Assembly (NCBI GenBank): GCA_016926595.1
Contig: JAFGOG010000279.1
Location: 1 to 11,258, forward strand
Source of the DNA: Anaerolineae bacterium
Lineage (GTDB): Bacteria > Chloroflexota > Anaerolineae > JAAYZQ01
Direction of reading: 5' to 3'
DNA length: 11,258 bases
Numbering within the stretch: position 1 is the first letter of the stretch; each line of letters begins with the position of its first letter. Shown here piece by piece: positions 1 through 6,341 of the stretch. The notes below the pieces were generated by a model that was not told the DNA's origin, ran no database searches, and saw nothing but the letters and a program-made list of their open reading frames with translations. The position numbers were made by a program, and so were the translations under genes.

Positions 1-47
1 AGACCCAGAAAGGGCGCTCCATCGAGGGTAGACTGCCCCTCACCCCA

Positions 48-70
48 CCCTCTCCCCACAGGGGAGAGGG
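48..70. repeat. Short perfect palindrome, dispersed-repeat type
   Basis: CCCTCTCCCC and GGGGAGAGGG form a perfect 10-bp inverted repeat around a 3-base ACA loop. It lies 20 bases before the PIG-L start codon. Very similar CCCTCTCCC/GGGAGAGGG elements are scattered between genes in many bacterial genomes, so I read it as a dispersed intergenic element and not as a gene-specific terminator. No T-run follows on either strand. The remaining bases 1-47 show nothing else I recognise. Confidence 0.6.
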
Positions 71-89
71 AGAAGAGAGGGGGGAGAGG

Positions 90-1019
90 ATGAGGTTTCA
101 TCTCGACACGGCCGAGGTGTTTGCGCCCGATGGGCTGGCGGCCGAGGAGGCGCTGGCGCGGACGACGCACCTGGCGGTGGCCGCCCACCAGGACGACCTG
201 GAGATCATGGCCTTTGACGGCATCCTGGCCTGTTTCGGGCGGACCGACCGCTGGTTCTGCGGGGTGGTGGTGACCGACGGCAGCGGATCGCCACGCGATG
301 GCCTGTACCGGTATCACAGCGACGCGGCAATGCGGGCGGTACGGCGCAGGGAGCAGAAAAAGGCGGCGGTGGTGGGCGAGTATGGAGCGCTGGCGCTGCT
401 CGACTATCCCAGCGCCGCAGTCAAGGACAGGGGCAACCGGGCGCCGGTGGAGGACCTGACGCTGCTGCTCCAGCGGGCCAAGCCGAAGGTGGTGTACACC
501 CACAACCTGGCCGACAAGCACAATACGCACGTGGCGGTGGCGCTGCGGGTAGTGGAGGCGATCCGCGGCCTGCCGGAGGGGGAACGGCCAGGGCAGGTGT
601 ATGGCTGTGAGGTGTGGCGGGACCTGGATTGGCTGTTGGACGCCGACAAGGTGGCGTTCGACGTGTCGGCCCACGAGAACCTCCAGTCGACGCTGCTGGG
701 CGTGTTCGATTCGCAGGTGAGCGGCGGCAAGCGGTACGACCTGGCGACGATGGGCCGGCGGCGAGCCAACGCGACTTATTATGCGTCGCACGACACGGAC
801 GTGGCGACGAGGATGATCTTTGCCATGGACCTGACGCCGTTGATCCGGGACACGGCGATGGACGTGGGGGAGTATGTCCGGGGATTCATCGAGCGGTTCA
901 GTGAAGAAGTAGCGCGCAAGATTGGGGATTTTGGACTGCCGGCAGCAACGAAAGGAGGTGGTTCTGGACGAAGAGGAGGAGAAGGGCAGGGACCGATCCC
1001 GGCGTGGCAGCCGGAATAG
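90..1019 (+). CDS. PIG-L (LmbE-like) family deacetylase
   Basis: Predicted zinc-dependent N-deacetylase of 309 residues. The family removes acetyl groups from N-acetylglucosamine-type sugars (MshB, chitobiose deacetylase, PIG-L). Seen: the hallmark AHxDD motif as AHQDDLE with His33, Asp35 and Asp36, and a second metal motif KHNTH with His144 and His147, matching the usual His/Asp/His zinc site and Asp base. Pro in the classical AHPDD is Gln here. There is no signal peptide, so it probably acts in the cytoplasm. The last 30 or so residues are Gly/Arg-rich and look disordered. The ATG follows a purine-rich GGGGGGAGAGG ribosome site. It is the first gene of a co-directional row with a sugar importer and a chitinase, which suggests a substrate such as N-acetylglucosamine or chito-oligosaccharide. 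That substrate is inferred; other PIG-L substrates remain possible. Confidence 0.88.
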   Translation: MRFHLDTAEVFAPDGLAAEEALARTTHLAVAAHQDDLEIMAFDGILACFGRTDRWFCGVVVTDGSGSPRDGLYRYHSDAAMRAVRRREQKKAAVVGEYGALALLDYPSAAVKDRGNRAPVEDLTLLLQRAKPKVVYTHNLADKHNTHVAVALRVVEAIRGLPEGERPGQVYGCEVWRDLDWLLDADKVAFDVSAHENLQSTLLGVFDSQVSGGKRYDLATMGRRRANATYYASHDTDVATRMIFAMDLTPLIRDTAMDVGEYVRGFIERFSEEVARKIGDFGLPAATKGGGSGRRGGEGQGPIPAWQPE

Positions 1020-1033
1020 CCCCTGCCCAGAGC

Positions 1034-1080
1034 GCGAGAACTGCTTAACCTACCTGGCAGGAGGGACAAGCAGCTCTCGC
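1034..1080. other. Long imperfect inverted repeat after the deacetylase gene
   Basis: Bases 1034-1046 (GCGAGAACTGCTT) pair with 1068-1080 over 13 positions with one mismatch, around a 21-base loop. No T-run follows, so it is not a classical intrinsic terminator. The right arm can also pair with downstream bases: CAGCTC at 1071-1076 with GAGCTG at 1083-1088, a competing 6-bp hairpin. It could be a 3' stabilising structure for the deacetylase message, a weak terminator, or a regulatory leader for the ABC genes. Function is not known. Confidence 0.5.
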
Positions 1081-1141
1081 CGGAGCTGATTATAGCACAG
1101 GTCGGTTCAAACCTAAACTGAAGCAGCGACAGTAACCCTCG

Positions 1142-1174
1142 CGCAGGCCGGAAACCGGTTCGGGCAGGCCTGCG
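1142..1174. promoter_or_regulatory. Candidate LacI/GalR-type operator inside a dyad before the sugar-binding protein gene
   Basis: The palindrome AACCGGTT at 1153-1160, in the context GGAAACCGGTTCGG, fits the AANCGNTT core of LacI/GalR-family operators. It lies inside a larger dyad with CGCAGGCC (1142-1149) opposite GGCCTGCG (1167-1174). The site is about 55 bases before the start codon of a sugar ABC operon, where such repressors commonly bind. No regulator gene is in the window, and I could not find a convincing -35/-10 pair in 1020-1200. An 8-base core can occur by chance. Confidence 0.35.
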
Positions 1175-1213
1175 GGGGGGGGCAGAAACGAAAACTCAGC
1201 AGGAGAGGAGATA

Positions 1214-2569
1214 ATGGGTAACAAACTATTGACCGCGATAGCGATTTTGATGGCGCTGAGCCTAGCGCTGGCAGGGTGTGGGGCTACGGCCGAGCCGACG
1301 GCTGAGCCGACCCCCATCGTGGCGCCGACGACAGCGCCAACGGTAGCGCCGCCGACCGCAGCGCCGCCGGCAGGGGAGCCGGTGACGATCAAGATGATGG
1401 TGGTGGACTATATCCCGGACAAGACCGACACCTGGCTGGAGACGGAGGTGGTGCCCGCCTTCCAGAAGGACTATCCCAATGTCACCGTCGAGTTTGTGTA
1501 CGTCAACTGGGGCACCCTCGACGAGACGATCCAGGGCTACTTTGCCGCCGGCGAGGGCGCCGACATCCTCAACCTCGGCTCTGAATACATCGCCGAGTAT
1601 GGCGACCGCCTGGCCAAGCTCAACAGCTACATGGACGAGTGGGGCGAGCTCAAGAACTTTGTGCCCGCCACCCTCGACACTGTCACCTGGGACGGCGAGG
1701 TCCGCGGCCTGCCCTGGCTCACCGCTCCTCGGGCCATCATGTGCCGCATGGACATCCTCAACGAGGCCGGCATCACCGCCCCGCCCACTACCTTCGCCGA
1801 CGCCCTCAAGGTCGCCAAGGACACGACCAAGGTCGAGAACAACGCCCTCGTCCGCCAGGGCTACATCGGCGGTATCGGCCTCAACGACTGGCAGGAGTAT
1901 GTCGACCTGATCTGGTCCCTCGGCGCCGGCATCTACAAGGACGACGGCACCCCCAACTTTGACTCGCCCGAGGCCAAGGCCGCCCTCCAGTTCATGTACG
2001 ACCGCCGCAAGGCCATCCTCCCGGAGGAGACGATAGCCGGCCTGCCCGAGGCCACCGGCTCTCGCCTCGCCACCGACGAGGCCGGCTGCCAGTGGTCTAA
2101 CCTGTGGGGCGCTCCCCCTACCTCCGATGCCATCTGGAGCAAGATCGAGTTGTCCCCAGGCCTCAACGACCCGGCCAACTTTCCCAACAGCAAACCGGTC
2201 GTCCAGGTGTTCAACGACTGGCTCGCCGTCGCCGGCTATTCCAAGCACCTGCCCGAAGCGGTCGCCTTTTTGCAGTTCCTCGGCTCGAAGGAGAATCTGA
2301 ACCGGTACAACGCCGACTTTGGCTCCTTCCCGCCCCGCAAGGACGCCTGGACCGGGTTCGTCGAGGACCCGATCATGCAAAAGATGGGCGCGCTGATGGA
2401 CCAGTATGGCATGGGCTTTGCCGACGTGCGCGAGACGGCCCAGTTCCGCGACATCCTGGTGGCCGAGATGGACGCCTTTTTCGCCGACCTGCAGGACATC
2501 GACACGACGATGGCTAACATCCAGAACGGGTACACCCAGGTGCTGGTGGACGCCGGACGGCTGCCGTAA
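1214..2569 (+). CDS. Sugar ABC transporter substrate-binding lipoprotein
   Basis: 451-residue extracellular solute-binding protein of the family 1/8 type (MalE-like), which captures a sugar and delivers it to the membrane permeases. Seen: a lipoprotein signal peptide ending in LALAGC with Cys22 as the acylated residue, then an Ala/Pro/Thr-rich spacer to about residue 55, then the binding domain from EPVTIK onward. Length is normal for the family. The start is fixed by a strong AGGAGAGGAG site at 1201-1210. Both MalF/MalG-type permeases follow on the same strand. A 15-bp hairpin lies directly after the stop. Codon use in the middle (about 1500-2290) is rich in CTC and other C-ending codons, unlike both ends of the gene and the neighbours. 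The ligand cannot be read from sequence; chito-oligosaccharides are suggested only by the nearby chitinase. Confidence 0.92.
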   Translation: MGNKLLTAIAILMALSLALAGCGATAEPTAEPTPIVAPTTAPTVAPPTAAPPAGEPVTIKMMVVDYIPDKTDTWLETEVVPAFQKDYPNVTVEFVYVNWGTLDETIQGYFAAGEGADILNLGSEYIAEYGDRLAKLNSYMDEWGELKNFVPATLDTVTWDGEVRGLPWLTAPRAIMCRMDILNEAGITAPPTTFADALKVAKDTTKVENNALVRQGYIGGIGLNDWQEYVDLIWSLGAGIYKDDGTPNFDSPEAKAALQFMYDRRKAILPEETIAGLPEATGSRLATDEAGCQWSNLWGAPPTSDAIWSKIELSPGLNDPANFPNSKPVVQVFNDWLAVAGYSKHLPEAVAFLQFLGSKENLNRYNADFGSFPPRKDAWTGFVEDPIMQKMGALMDQYGMGFADVRETAQFRDILVAEMDAFFADLQDIDTTMANIQNGYTQVLVDAGRLP

Positions 2570-2579
2570 CCAAGCGGAT

Positions 2580-2613
2580 GGGTGGTGGAGGGGCTGACGC
2601 CCCTCCACCACCC
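2580..2613. other. Perfect 15-bp hairpin between binding-protein and permease genes
   Basis: Bases 2580-2594 (GGGTGGTGGAGGGGC) pair perfectly with 2599-2613 around a TGAC loop. It begins 11 bases after the stop of the binding-protein gene. No T-run follows and the permease genes continue, so it is more likely an RNA-stabilising or partially terminating structure. In the malE-malF arrangement of enteric bacteria a comparable intergenic palindrome keeps the binding-protein message in excess; the same role here is an inference. Confidence 0.65.
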
Positions 2614-2622
2614 TGGATGGGG

Positions 2623-2648
2623 AGATTCTTCGCTTCGGTCAGAATGAC
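2623..2648. repeat. Dispersed 26-base repeat, copy 1
   Basis: The 26 bases beginning AGATTCTTCGCTTCGGTCAG match the last 26 bases of the window (11233-11258) at 24 positions. The core has short inverted arms ATTCT/AGAAT. From general knowledge, this ATTCTTCGC...AGAATGAC element is a frequent intergenic repeat in Chloroflexota and other genomes. It abuts the ribosome site of the first permease gene, so it is transcribed within the operon. Confidence 0.7.
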
Positions 2649-2660
2649 AGAGGGGGGAGA

Positions 2661-3881
2661 GTGGACGCAGCGCAGCCGTTCCTGGAGTTCCTGGAGAAGC
2701 TGTTCGGGCCGGTGAACGGCCTGCTCGACCCGCTGAAATCGAACCGGATGGCCTATACGCTGGCCTGGTCGGCTCTGACACTGGCGTTCATGATCGTGTC
2801 GGGGCTGTGCATGGCCGGGCTGGCGCGGCTGATCGCCCGGCTGCGGGGTAAGAACCGGCTGTACCAGCACAAGGCCTTTACCGGCTACCTGTTCGCCTCG
2901 CCGTGGATCACCGGCTTTGTGATCTTTGTGCTCGGCCCGGCCCTGCTGTCGCTGTACTGGAGTTTTACCAACCTGCGCATCGGCGAGCCAGCGGAGCTGA
3001 TCGGGCTGAAGAATTATGTCGATCTATTCAAGGACCGGAACTTTATCACCGCGCTGTTCAATTCGTTCTACCTGACGGTGATCGGCGTGCCGCTGCAGAT
3101 GGCCGCCGGGCTGGGCATGGCGGTGCTGCTCAACCAGCAGATCCGGGGGCGGAACCTTTTCCGGCTGATCTACTATCTGCCGGTGCTGCTGGCGACGAGC
3201 ACGGCGGTGCTGTTCACCTGGCGGCTGATGCTCAACGCCAACAACGGGGTCATCAACTCGATCCTGGCGGCGCTCAACAAGGGGCCGCTCCACTACCTGG
3301 TCGGGGCGTTCATCTTCCTCACCGAGCTGACCAGCGCCGCTTTTATGGCGCTGCAGACGGGGAATATCAAGATCGTGGAAAAGATCGTAGAGATGGGCTT
3401 TCCCGGACCGGAGCGGCTGCCGCTGTGGCTAGGGGCCGACGGGCTGGCCTTTTTGTGGAACAAGCCGTCGGTGGCGCTGATCCTGATGTGGAGCGCCGGG
3501 GCGATGATGGTGATCTACCTGGCAGCGCTGTCGGGGGTGCCGCAGACCTTTTACGAGGCGGCCAAGGTGGACGGGGCCAACGCCTGGCAGCGGTTCCGCC
3601 ACATCACGTGGCCGATGATCGCGCCGGCGACTTTTTACAACCTGATCATCGGCATGATCGCCACCCTGCAGATCTTTGAGGCGTCGGTGTCGCTGGTCAG
3701 GGACGGGGGCCAGAACCAGGCGCTCTATTCGGTGGCCTATTACTTGTGGCGGTCGACGTTCCGCTTTAACAAGGTGGGCTATGGCGCGGCGATGTCGTGG
3801 GTGCTGCTGGCGATCATTGTCATTTTGACGGTGATCCAGTTCAGGAGCCAGGGTAAGTGGGTCTATTACCAGGGGGAGTGA
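2661..3881 (+). CDS. Sugar ABC transporter permease, MalF type
   Basis: 406-residue inner-membrane permease of the binding-protein-dependent sugar importer. Seen: the EAA loop that contacts the ATPase, EAAKVDGA beginning at Glu299 and ending in ITWP at 318, followed by further membrane segments. It is longer than the usual 290-320 residues for two reasons. An extra hydrophobic segment lies near residues 31-58 before the conserved first helix (GYLFASPWITGFV). An insertion of a few dozen residues sits between about 205 and 265, ahead of the EAA loop. The start is GTG at 2661 after GAGGGGGGAGA; ATG 2748 is the main alternative but would remove the N-terminal extension and has no clear ribosome site. 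It pairs with the second permease downstream to form the pore. Confidence 0.9.
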   Translation: MDAAQPFLEFLEKLFGPVNGLLDPLKSNRMAYTLAWSALTLAFMIVSGLCMAGLARLIARLRGKNRLYQHKAFTGYLFASPWITGFVIFVLGPALLSLYWSFTNLRIGEPAELIGLKNYVDLFKDRNFITALFNSFYLTVIGVPLQMAAGLGMAVLLNQQIRGRNLFRLIYYLPVLLATSTAVLFTWRLMLNANNGVINSILAALNKGPLHYLVGAFIFLTELTSAAFMALQTGNIKIVEKIVEMGFPGPERLPLWLGADGLAFLWNKPSVALILMWSAGAMMVIYLAALSGVPQTFYEAAKVDGANAWQRFRHITWPMIAPATFYNLIIGMIATLQIFEASVSLVRDGGQNQALYSVAYYLWRSTFRFNKVGYGAAMSWVLLAIIVILTVIQFRSQGKWVYYQGE

Positions 3882-3906
3882 GCGCCCGGTCCATTGAAAG
3901 CAGTGC

Positions 3907-3935
3907 AACCACAAAGGACACAAAGGCAACAAAGG
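3907..3935. repeat. Dispersed CACAAAGGA-type repeat, copy 1
   Basis: Begins AACCACAAAGGACACAAAGG and is built from three 9-base units of the type CACAAAGGA. It matches 6148-6176 at 28 of 29 positions. The element sits in the gap between the two permease genes, after the first permease stop and before the likely start of the second. From general knowledge it belongs to a widespread class of intergenic repeats. It encodes nothing recognisable. The remainder of 3882-3990 shows no other signal. Confidence 0.7.
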
Positions 3936-3990
3936 TGGTCGGATGGCATGTGCAGCCCTCGTGGTGTCCAAGAGGAGCGGTTGTGAGCAG

Positions 3991-4875
3991 ATGGGGGAGA
4001 TGACTGTTTCCATTGCATACCGGCCAAGCCGGCAGAAGCGGATCAAGGACGTGACCAGGCAGGCGATCCTGTACGTGCTGGCGTGCAGCCTGAGCGTGGT
4101 GCTGGTCTTTCCGCTGTTTTGGATGGTGTCGACGTCGCTCAAGACCAACGCAGAGGCGAATGCGCCCAAGCCGGTGTGGCTGCCGGCCCAGCCGCAACTC
4201 GACGCTTACAAGGAGATCCTGTCAGATCCCGACTGGCGGACCTACATCGCCAATTCGATCTTTGTGACGGCGCTGAGCGTGATCGGCACGCTGGCGTCGG
4301 TGACGATCGTGGCCTTTGCCTTTAGCCGGCTGGATTGGCCGGGCCGGAACCTGGTCTTTTTCATGATGCTGGGGACACTGATGCTGCCGTTCCAGGCGAC
4401 GCTGGTGCCGCAGTATGTGCTGTTCAACAAGCTGGGGTGGGTGGATACGTTTAACCCGGTGACGATCCCCGGCTATTTCGCCGGCGGGGCGGCGATGGTG
4501 TTTCTGCTGCGGCAGTTCATGCTGTCGATCCCGAAGGAGCTGGACGAGGCGGCGCTGGTGGATGGGGCCAGCTACTGGCAGATCTTCCGGCACATTGTGC
4601 TGCCCAACACCAGGCCGGCACTGGCGACGGTGGGGCTGTTCCTGTTCGTGGGACAGTGGAACGCGCTGCAACTGCCGCTGATCTACTTGCAGAGCAGGAA
4701 CATGCACACGCTGCCGATGGCGATTTTGAACCTGTTCAACCCGCAGCAGACGCAACAGCCGTGGACGCTGATCATGGCTACGTCGCTGGTGGCGGTGGCG
4801 CCGCTGGTGGTGGTGTTCCTGGCGGTGCAGCGGCACTTTGTGGAGAGTATTGTGCTGACGGGGACGAAGGGGTGA
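3991..4875 (+). CDS. Sugar ABC transporter permease, MalG type
   Basis: Second membrane subunit of the importer, 294 residues from ATG 3991. Seen: a short basic N-terminus (RPSRQKRIKDVTRQ), a first membrane helix followed by the family sequence PLFWMVSTSLK, and the EAA loop EAALVDGA from Glu186, ending in IVLP. Start choice: ATG 3991 gives a normal-length N-terminus and has AGGAG at 3973-3977, with slightly long spacing. The same frame is open from ATG 3943 (310 residues, preceded by AAAGGTGG), but the added residues look unconserved and begin next to a repeat. ATG 4000 is a third option. The stop codon overlaps the ribosome site of the chitinase gene, implying translational coupling. The ATPase subunit is not encoded in the window and is probably shared from elsewhere. 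Confidence 0.9.
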   Translation: MGEMTVSIAYRPSRQKRIKDVTRQAILYVLACSLSVVLVFPLFWMVSTSLKTNAEANAPKPVWLPAQPQLDAYKEILSDPDWRTYIANSIFVTALSVIGTLASVTIVAFAFSRLDWPGRNLVFFMMLGTLMLPFQATLVPQYVLFNKLGWVDTFNPVTIPGYFAGGAAMVFLLRQFMLSIPKELDEAALVDGASYWQIFRHIVLPNTRPALATVGLFLFVGQWNALQLPLIYLQSRNMHTLPMAILNLFNPQQTQQPWTLIMATSLVAVAPLVVVFLAVQRHFVESIVLTGTKG

Positions 4876-4882
4876 ATCGATT

Positions 4883-6124
4883 TTGGATTCTAGATTTCGG
4901 AGTCTGGTCCTGGTCTTTGTTTTGACGGTGGGGGTGATGGCGGGGTGTTCGGCGGAGGGAGCGCCGCCGGCCCTACCAACAGCCACGGCCGTGCCTTTGC
5001 CCGCGCCAACGGCCACGGCGGAGGCGGCGAAGCGGATCGTGGGGTATTACACGTCGTGGAGCATTTACCAGCGCGACTTGCAGGTGGCCGACATTCCGGC
5101 CGAGAAGCTAACGCACGTCAATTACGCGTTTGCCAACGTGGACGGGGCGACGGGCGAGTGTATCCTGGGCGACAAGTGGTCGGACGACGCCAATTTCCGC
5201 TACCTGGGGGAGCTGAAGGAGAGGTATCCGCACCTGAAGGCGCTGATCTCGGTGGGCGGCTGGACCTGGTCGGGCCAGTTTTCGAACGTGGCGCTGACGG
5301 AGGAGTCGCGCCAGCATTTCGTGGCGTCGTGCATCGAGCGGTTCCTGGGCAAGCGGTACGAGGGGATTTTCGACGGGATCGACGTCGATTGGGAGTTCCC
5401 GGTGAGCGGCGGGCTGGCCAAGAACGCGGCCCGGCCGGAGGACAAGCACAATTTCACGCTGCTCATGCAGGAGTTTCGCCGCCAACTCGACGCGCTGTCG
5501 GCGCAGACGGGGCGGGAGTACCTGCTGACGATCGCGGCGCCGGCCGGCCCCAGCACCTATGCCAACATCGAGCTGAAGGAGATCAGCCAGACACTGGACT
5601 GGCTGAACCTGATGGCCTATGATTTCCACGGGAGCTGGGACAGGACGACGAACCTGCACGCGGCGCTGTATGGGGCGGCGAAGGATCCGGGGCCGGCAGA
5701 GCTGAATGGGCACGCGGCGGTGCAGGCTTATTTAGAAGCCGGGGTGGCGGCGGACAAGATCGTGCTGGGGGCGCCGTTTTACGGGCGCGGCTGGGCCGGG
5801 GTGCCGGACGTGGACCACGGGCTGTACCAGCCGACGAAGGGCCTGCCCAAGGGAACGTGGGAGCAGGGGGCGTTCGATTACAAGGACCTGGCCCAGAATT
5901 ACGTGGACAGGAACGGCTATGTGCGCTATTGGCACGACGAAGCCAAGGGGCCGTGGCTGTACAACGCGGCCAAGGGGGTGTTCATCGGCTACGACGACGC
6001 CGAGTCGCTGGGGATCAAGGCTGATTACGTGGTGGAGCAGGGGCTGGGCGGGGTGATGTTCTGGGAGCTGAGCGCGGACGATGGAACGCTACTGGAGGCG
6101 TTGTATTCGCGGCTCGGGCGGTGA
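4883..6124 (+). CDS. GH18 chitinase, lipoprotein
   Basis: 413-residue glycoside hydrolase family 18 enzyme predicted to cut beta-1,4-N-acetylglucosamine polymers at the cell surface by substrate-assisted catalysis. Seen: signal peptide with lipobox VMAGC (Cys22), a short Pro/Ala/Thr linker, then the barrel from KRIVGYYTSW. SVGGW lies at 123-127, the catalytic DGIDVDWE at 164-171 with Glu171 as acid and Asp169 as partner, MAYDFHG from 244, and a closing MFWE with Trp394. Between APFYGRGW and the end there is room for the chitinase insertion domain. All hallmark residues are present, so it should be active. Start is TTG 4883, with AAGGGGTGA at 4867-4875 spaced 7 bases away; no better ATG keeps the lipobox. 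It starts 7 bases after the permease stop, linking it to the importer. Endo-N-acetylglucosaminidase activity is a less likely alternative. Confidence 0.93.
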   Translation: MDSRFRSLVLVFVLTVGVMAGCSAEGAPPALPTATAVPLPAPTATAEAAKRIVGYYTSWSIYQRDLQVADIPAEKLTHVNYAFANVDGATGECILGDKWSDDANFRYLGELKERYPHLKALISVGGWTWSGQFSNVALTEESRQHFVASCIERFLGKRYEGIFDGIDVDWEFPVSGGLAKNAARPEDKHNFTLLMQEFRRQLDALSAQTGREYLLTIAAPAGPSTYANIELKEISQTLDWLNLMAYDFHGSWDRTTNLHAALYGAAKDPGPAELNGHAAVQAYLEAGVAADKIVLGAPFYGRGWAGVPDVDHGLYQPTKGLPKGTWEQGAFDYKDLAQNYVDRNGYVRYWHDEAKGPWLYNAAKGVFIGYDDAESLGIKADYVVEQGLGGVMFWELSADDGTLLEALYSRLGR

Positions 6125-6147
6125 GAGGTGTCCTTTTACGATGATCT

Positions 6148-6176
6148 AACCACAAAGGACACAAAGGCAATAAAGG
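6148..6176. repeat. Dispersed CACAAAGGA-type repeat, copy 2
   Basis: Same 29-base element as at 3907-3935, differing only by C to T at base 6171. It lies 23 bases after the chitinase stop, in the convergent gap before the leftward cysteine-rich gene. Bases 6177-6290 between this repeat and the next palindrome show no gene or clear signal. Confidence 0.7.
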
Positions 6177-6290
6177 TTATGGTAACTACATTGAGAATAG
6201 CTGGTTGGCTGAGGCACGACGCGGACTCTGTGAGGTCGCGGATAGCGCGTTGCTAGGCCAGCCGGAGGGCGCGGCAGTTTGGTGGGAAGA

Positions 6291-6331
6291 AGAAACCCGG
6301 CTTCCGGGCCTGGGCCGGAAACCGGGTTTCT
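6291..6331. terminator. Palindrome between convergent genes, likely bidirectional terminator
   Basis: AGAAACCCGG (6291-6300) and CCGGGTTTCT (6322-6331) pair perfectly over 10 bp. After a mismatch, TTCCGG (6302-6307) pairs with CCGGAA (6315-6320). On the minus strand the hairpin is followed by the pyrimidine-rich TTTCTTCTTCCC, which suits termination of the leftward gene ending at 6342. On the plus strand it lies downstream of the chitinase with only a short T-run. The GAAACCCGG...CCGGGTTTC form is also typical of dispersed palindromic repeats in Chloroflexota and cyanobacteria, so it may be a mobile-type element used as a terminator. Confidence 0.55.
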
Positions 6332-6341
6332 GTGATCATGG

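Noticed and set aside
1088..1119. TATAGC and TAAACT as -10 boxes for the ABC operon
   Set aside because: No acceptable -35 hexamer is found at the required distance upstream of either.
1262..2611. 449-residue open frame on the minus strand opposite the binding-protein gene
   Set aside because: It mirrors a gene with a clear lipobox and ribosome site, is rich in His/Arg/Val/Gly with no motif, and arises from high GC.
2514..2870. Minus-strand frames reading across the repeat at 2623-2648
   Set aside because: Peptides such as HSDRSEES from this repeat are a known source of spurious protein predictions.
3907..3935. 9-base periodic repeat as a possible CRISPR remnant
   Set aside because: Units are too short, contiguous and without spacers; the same block recurs once as a whole elsewhere.
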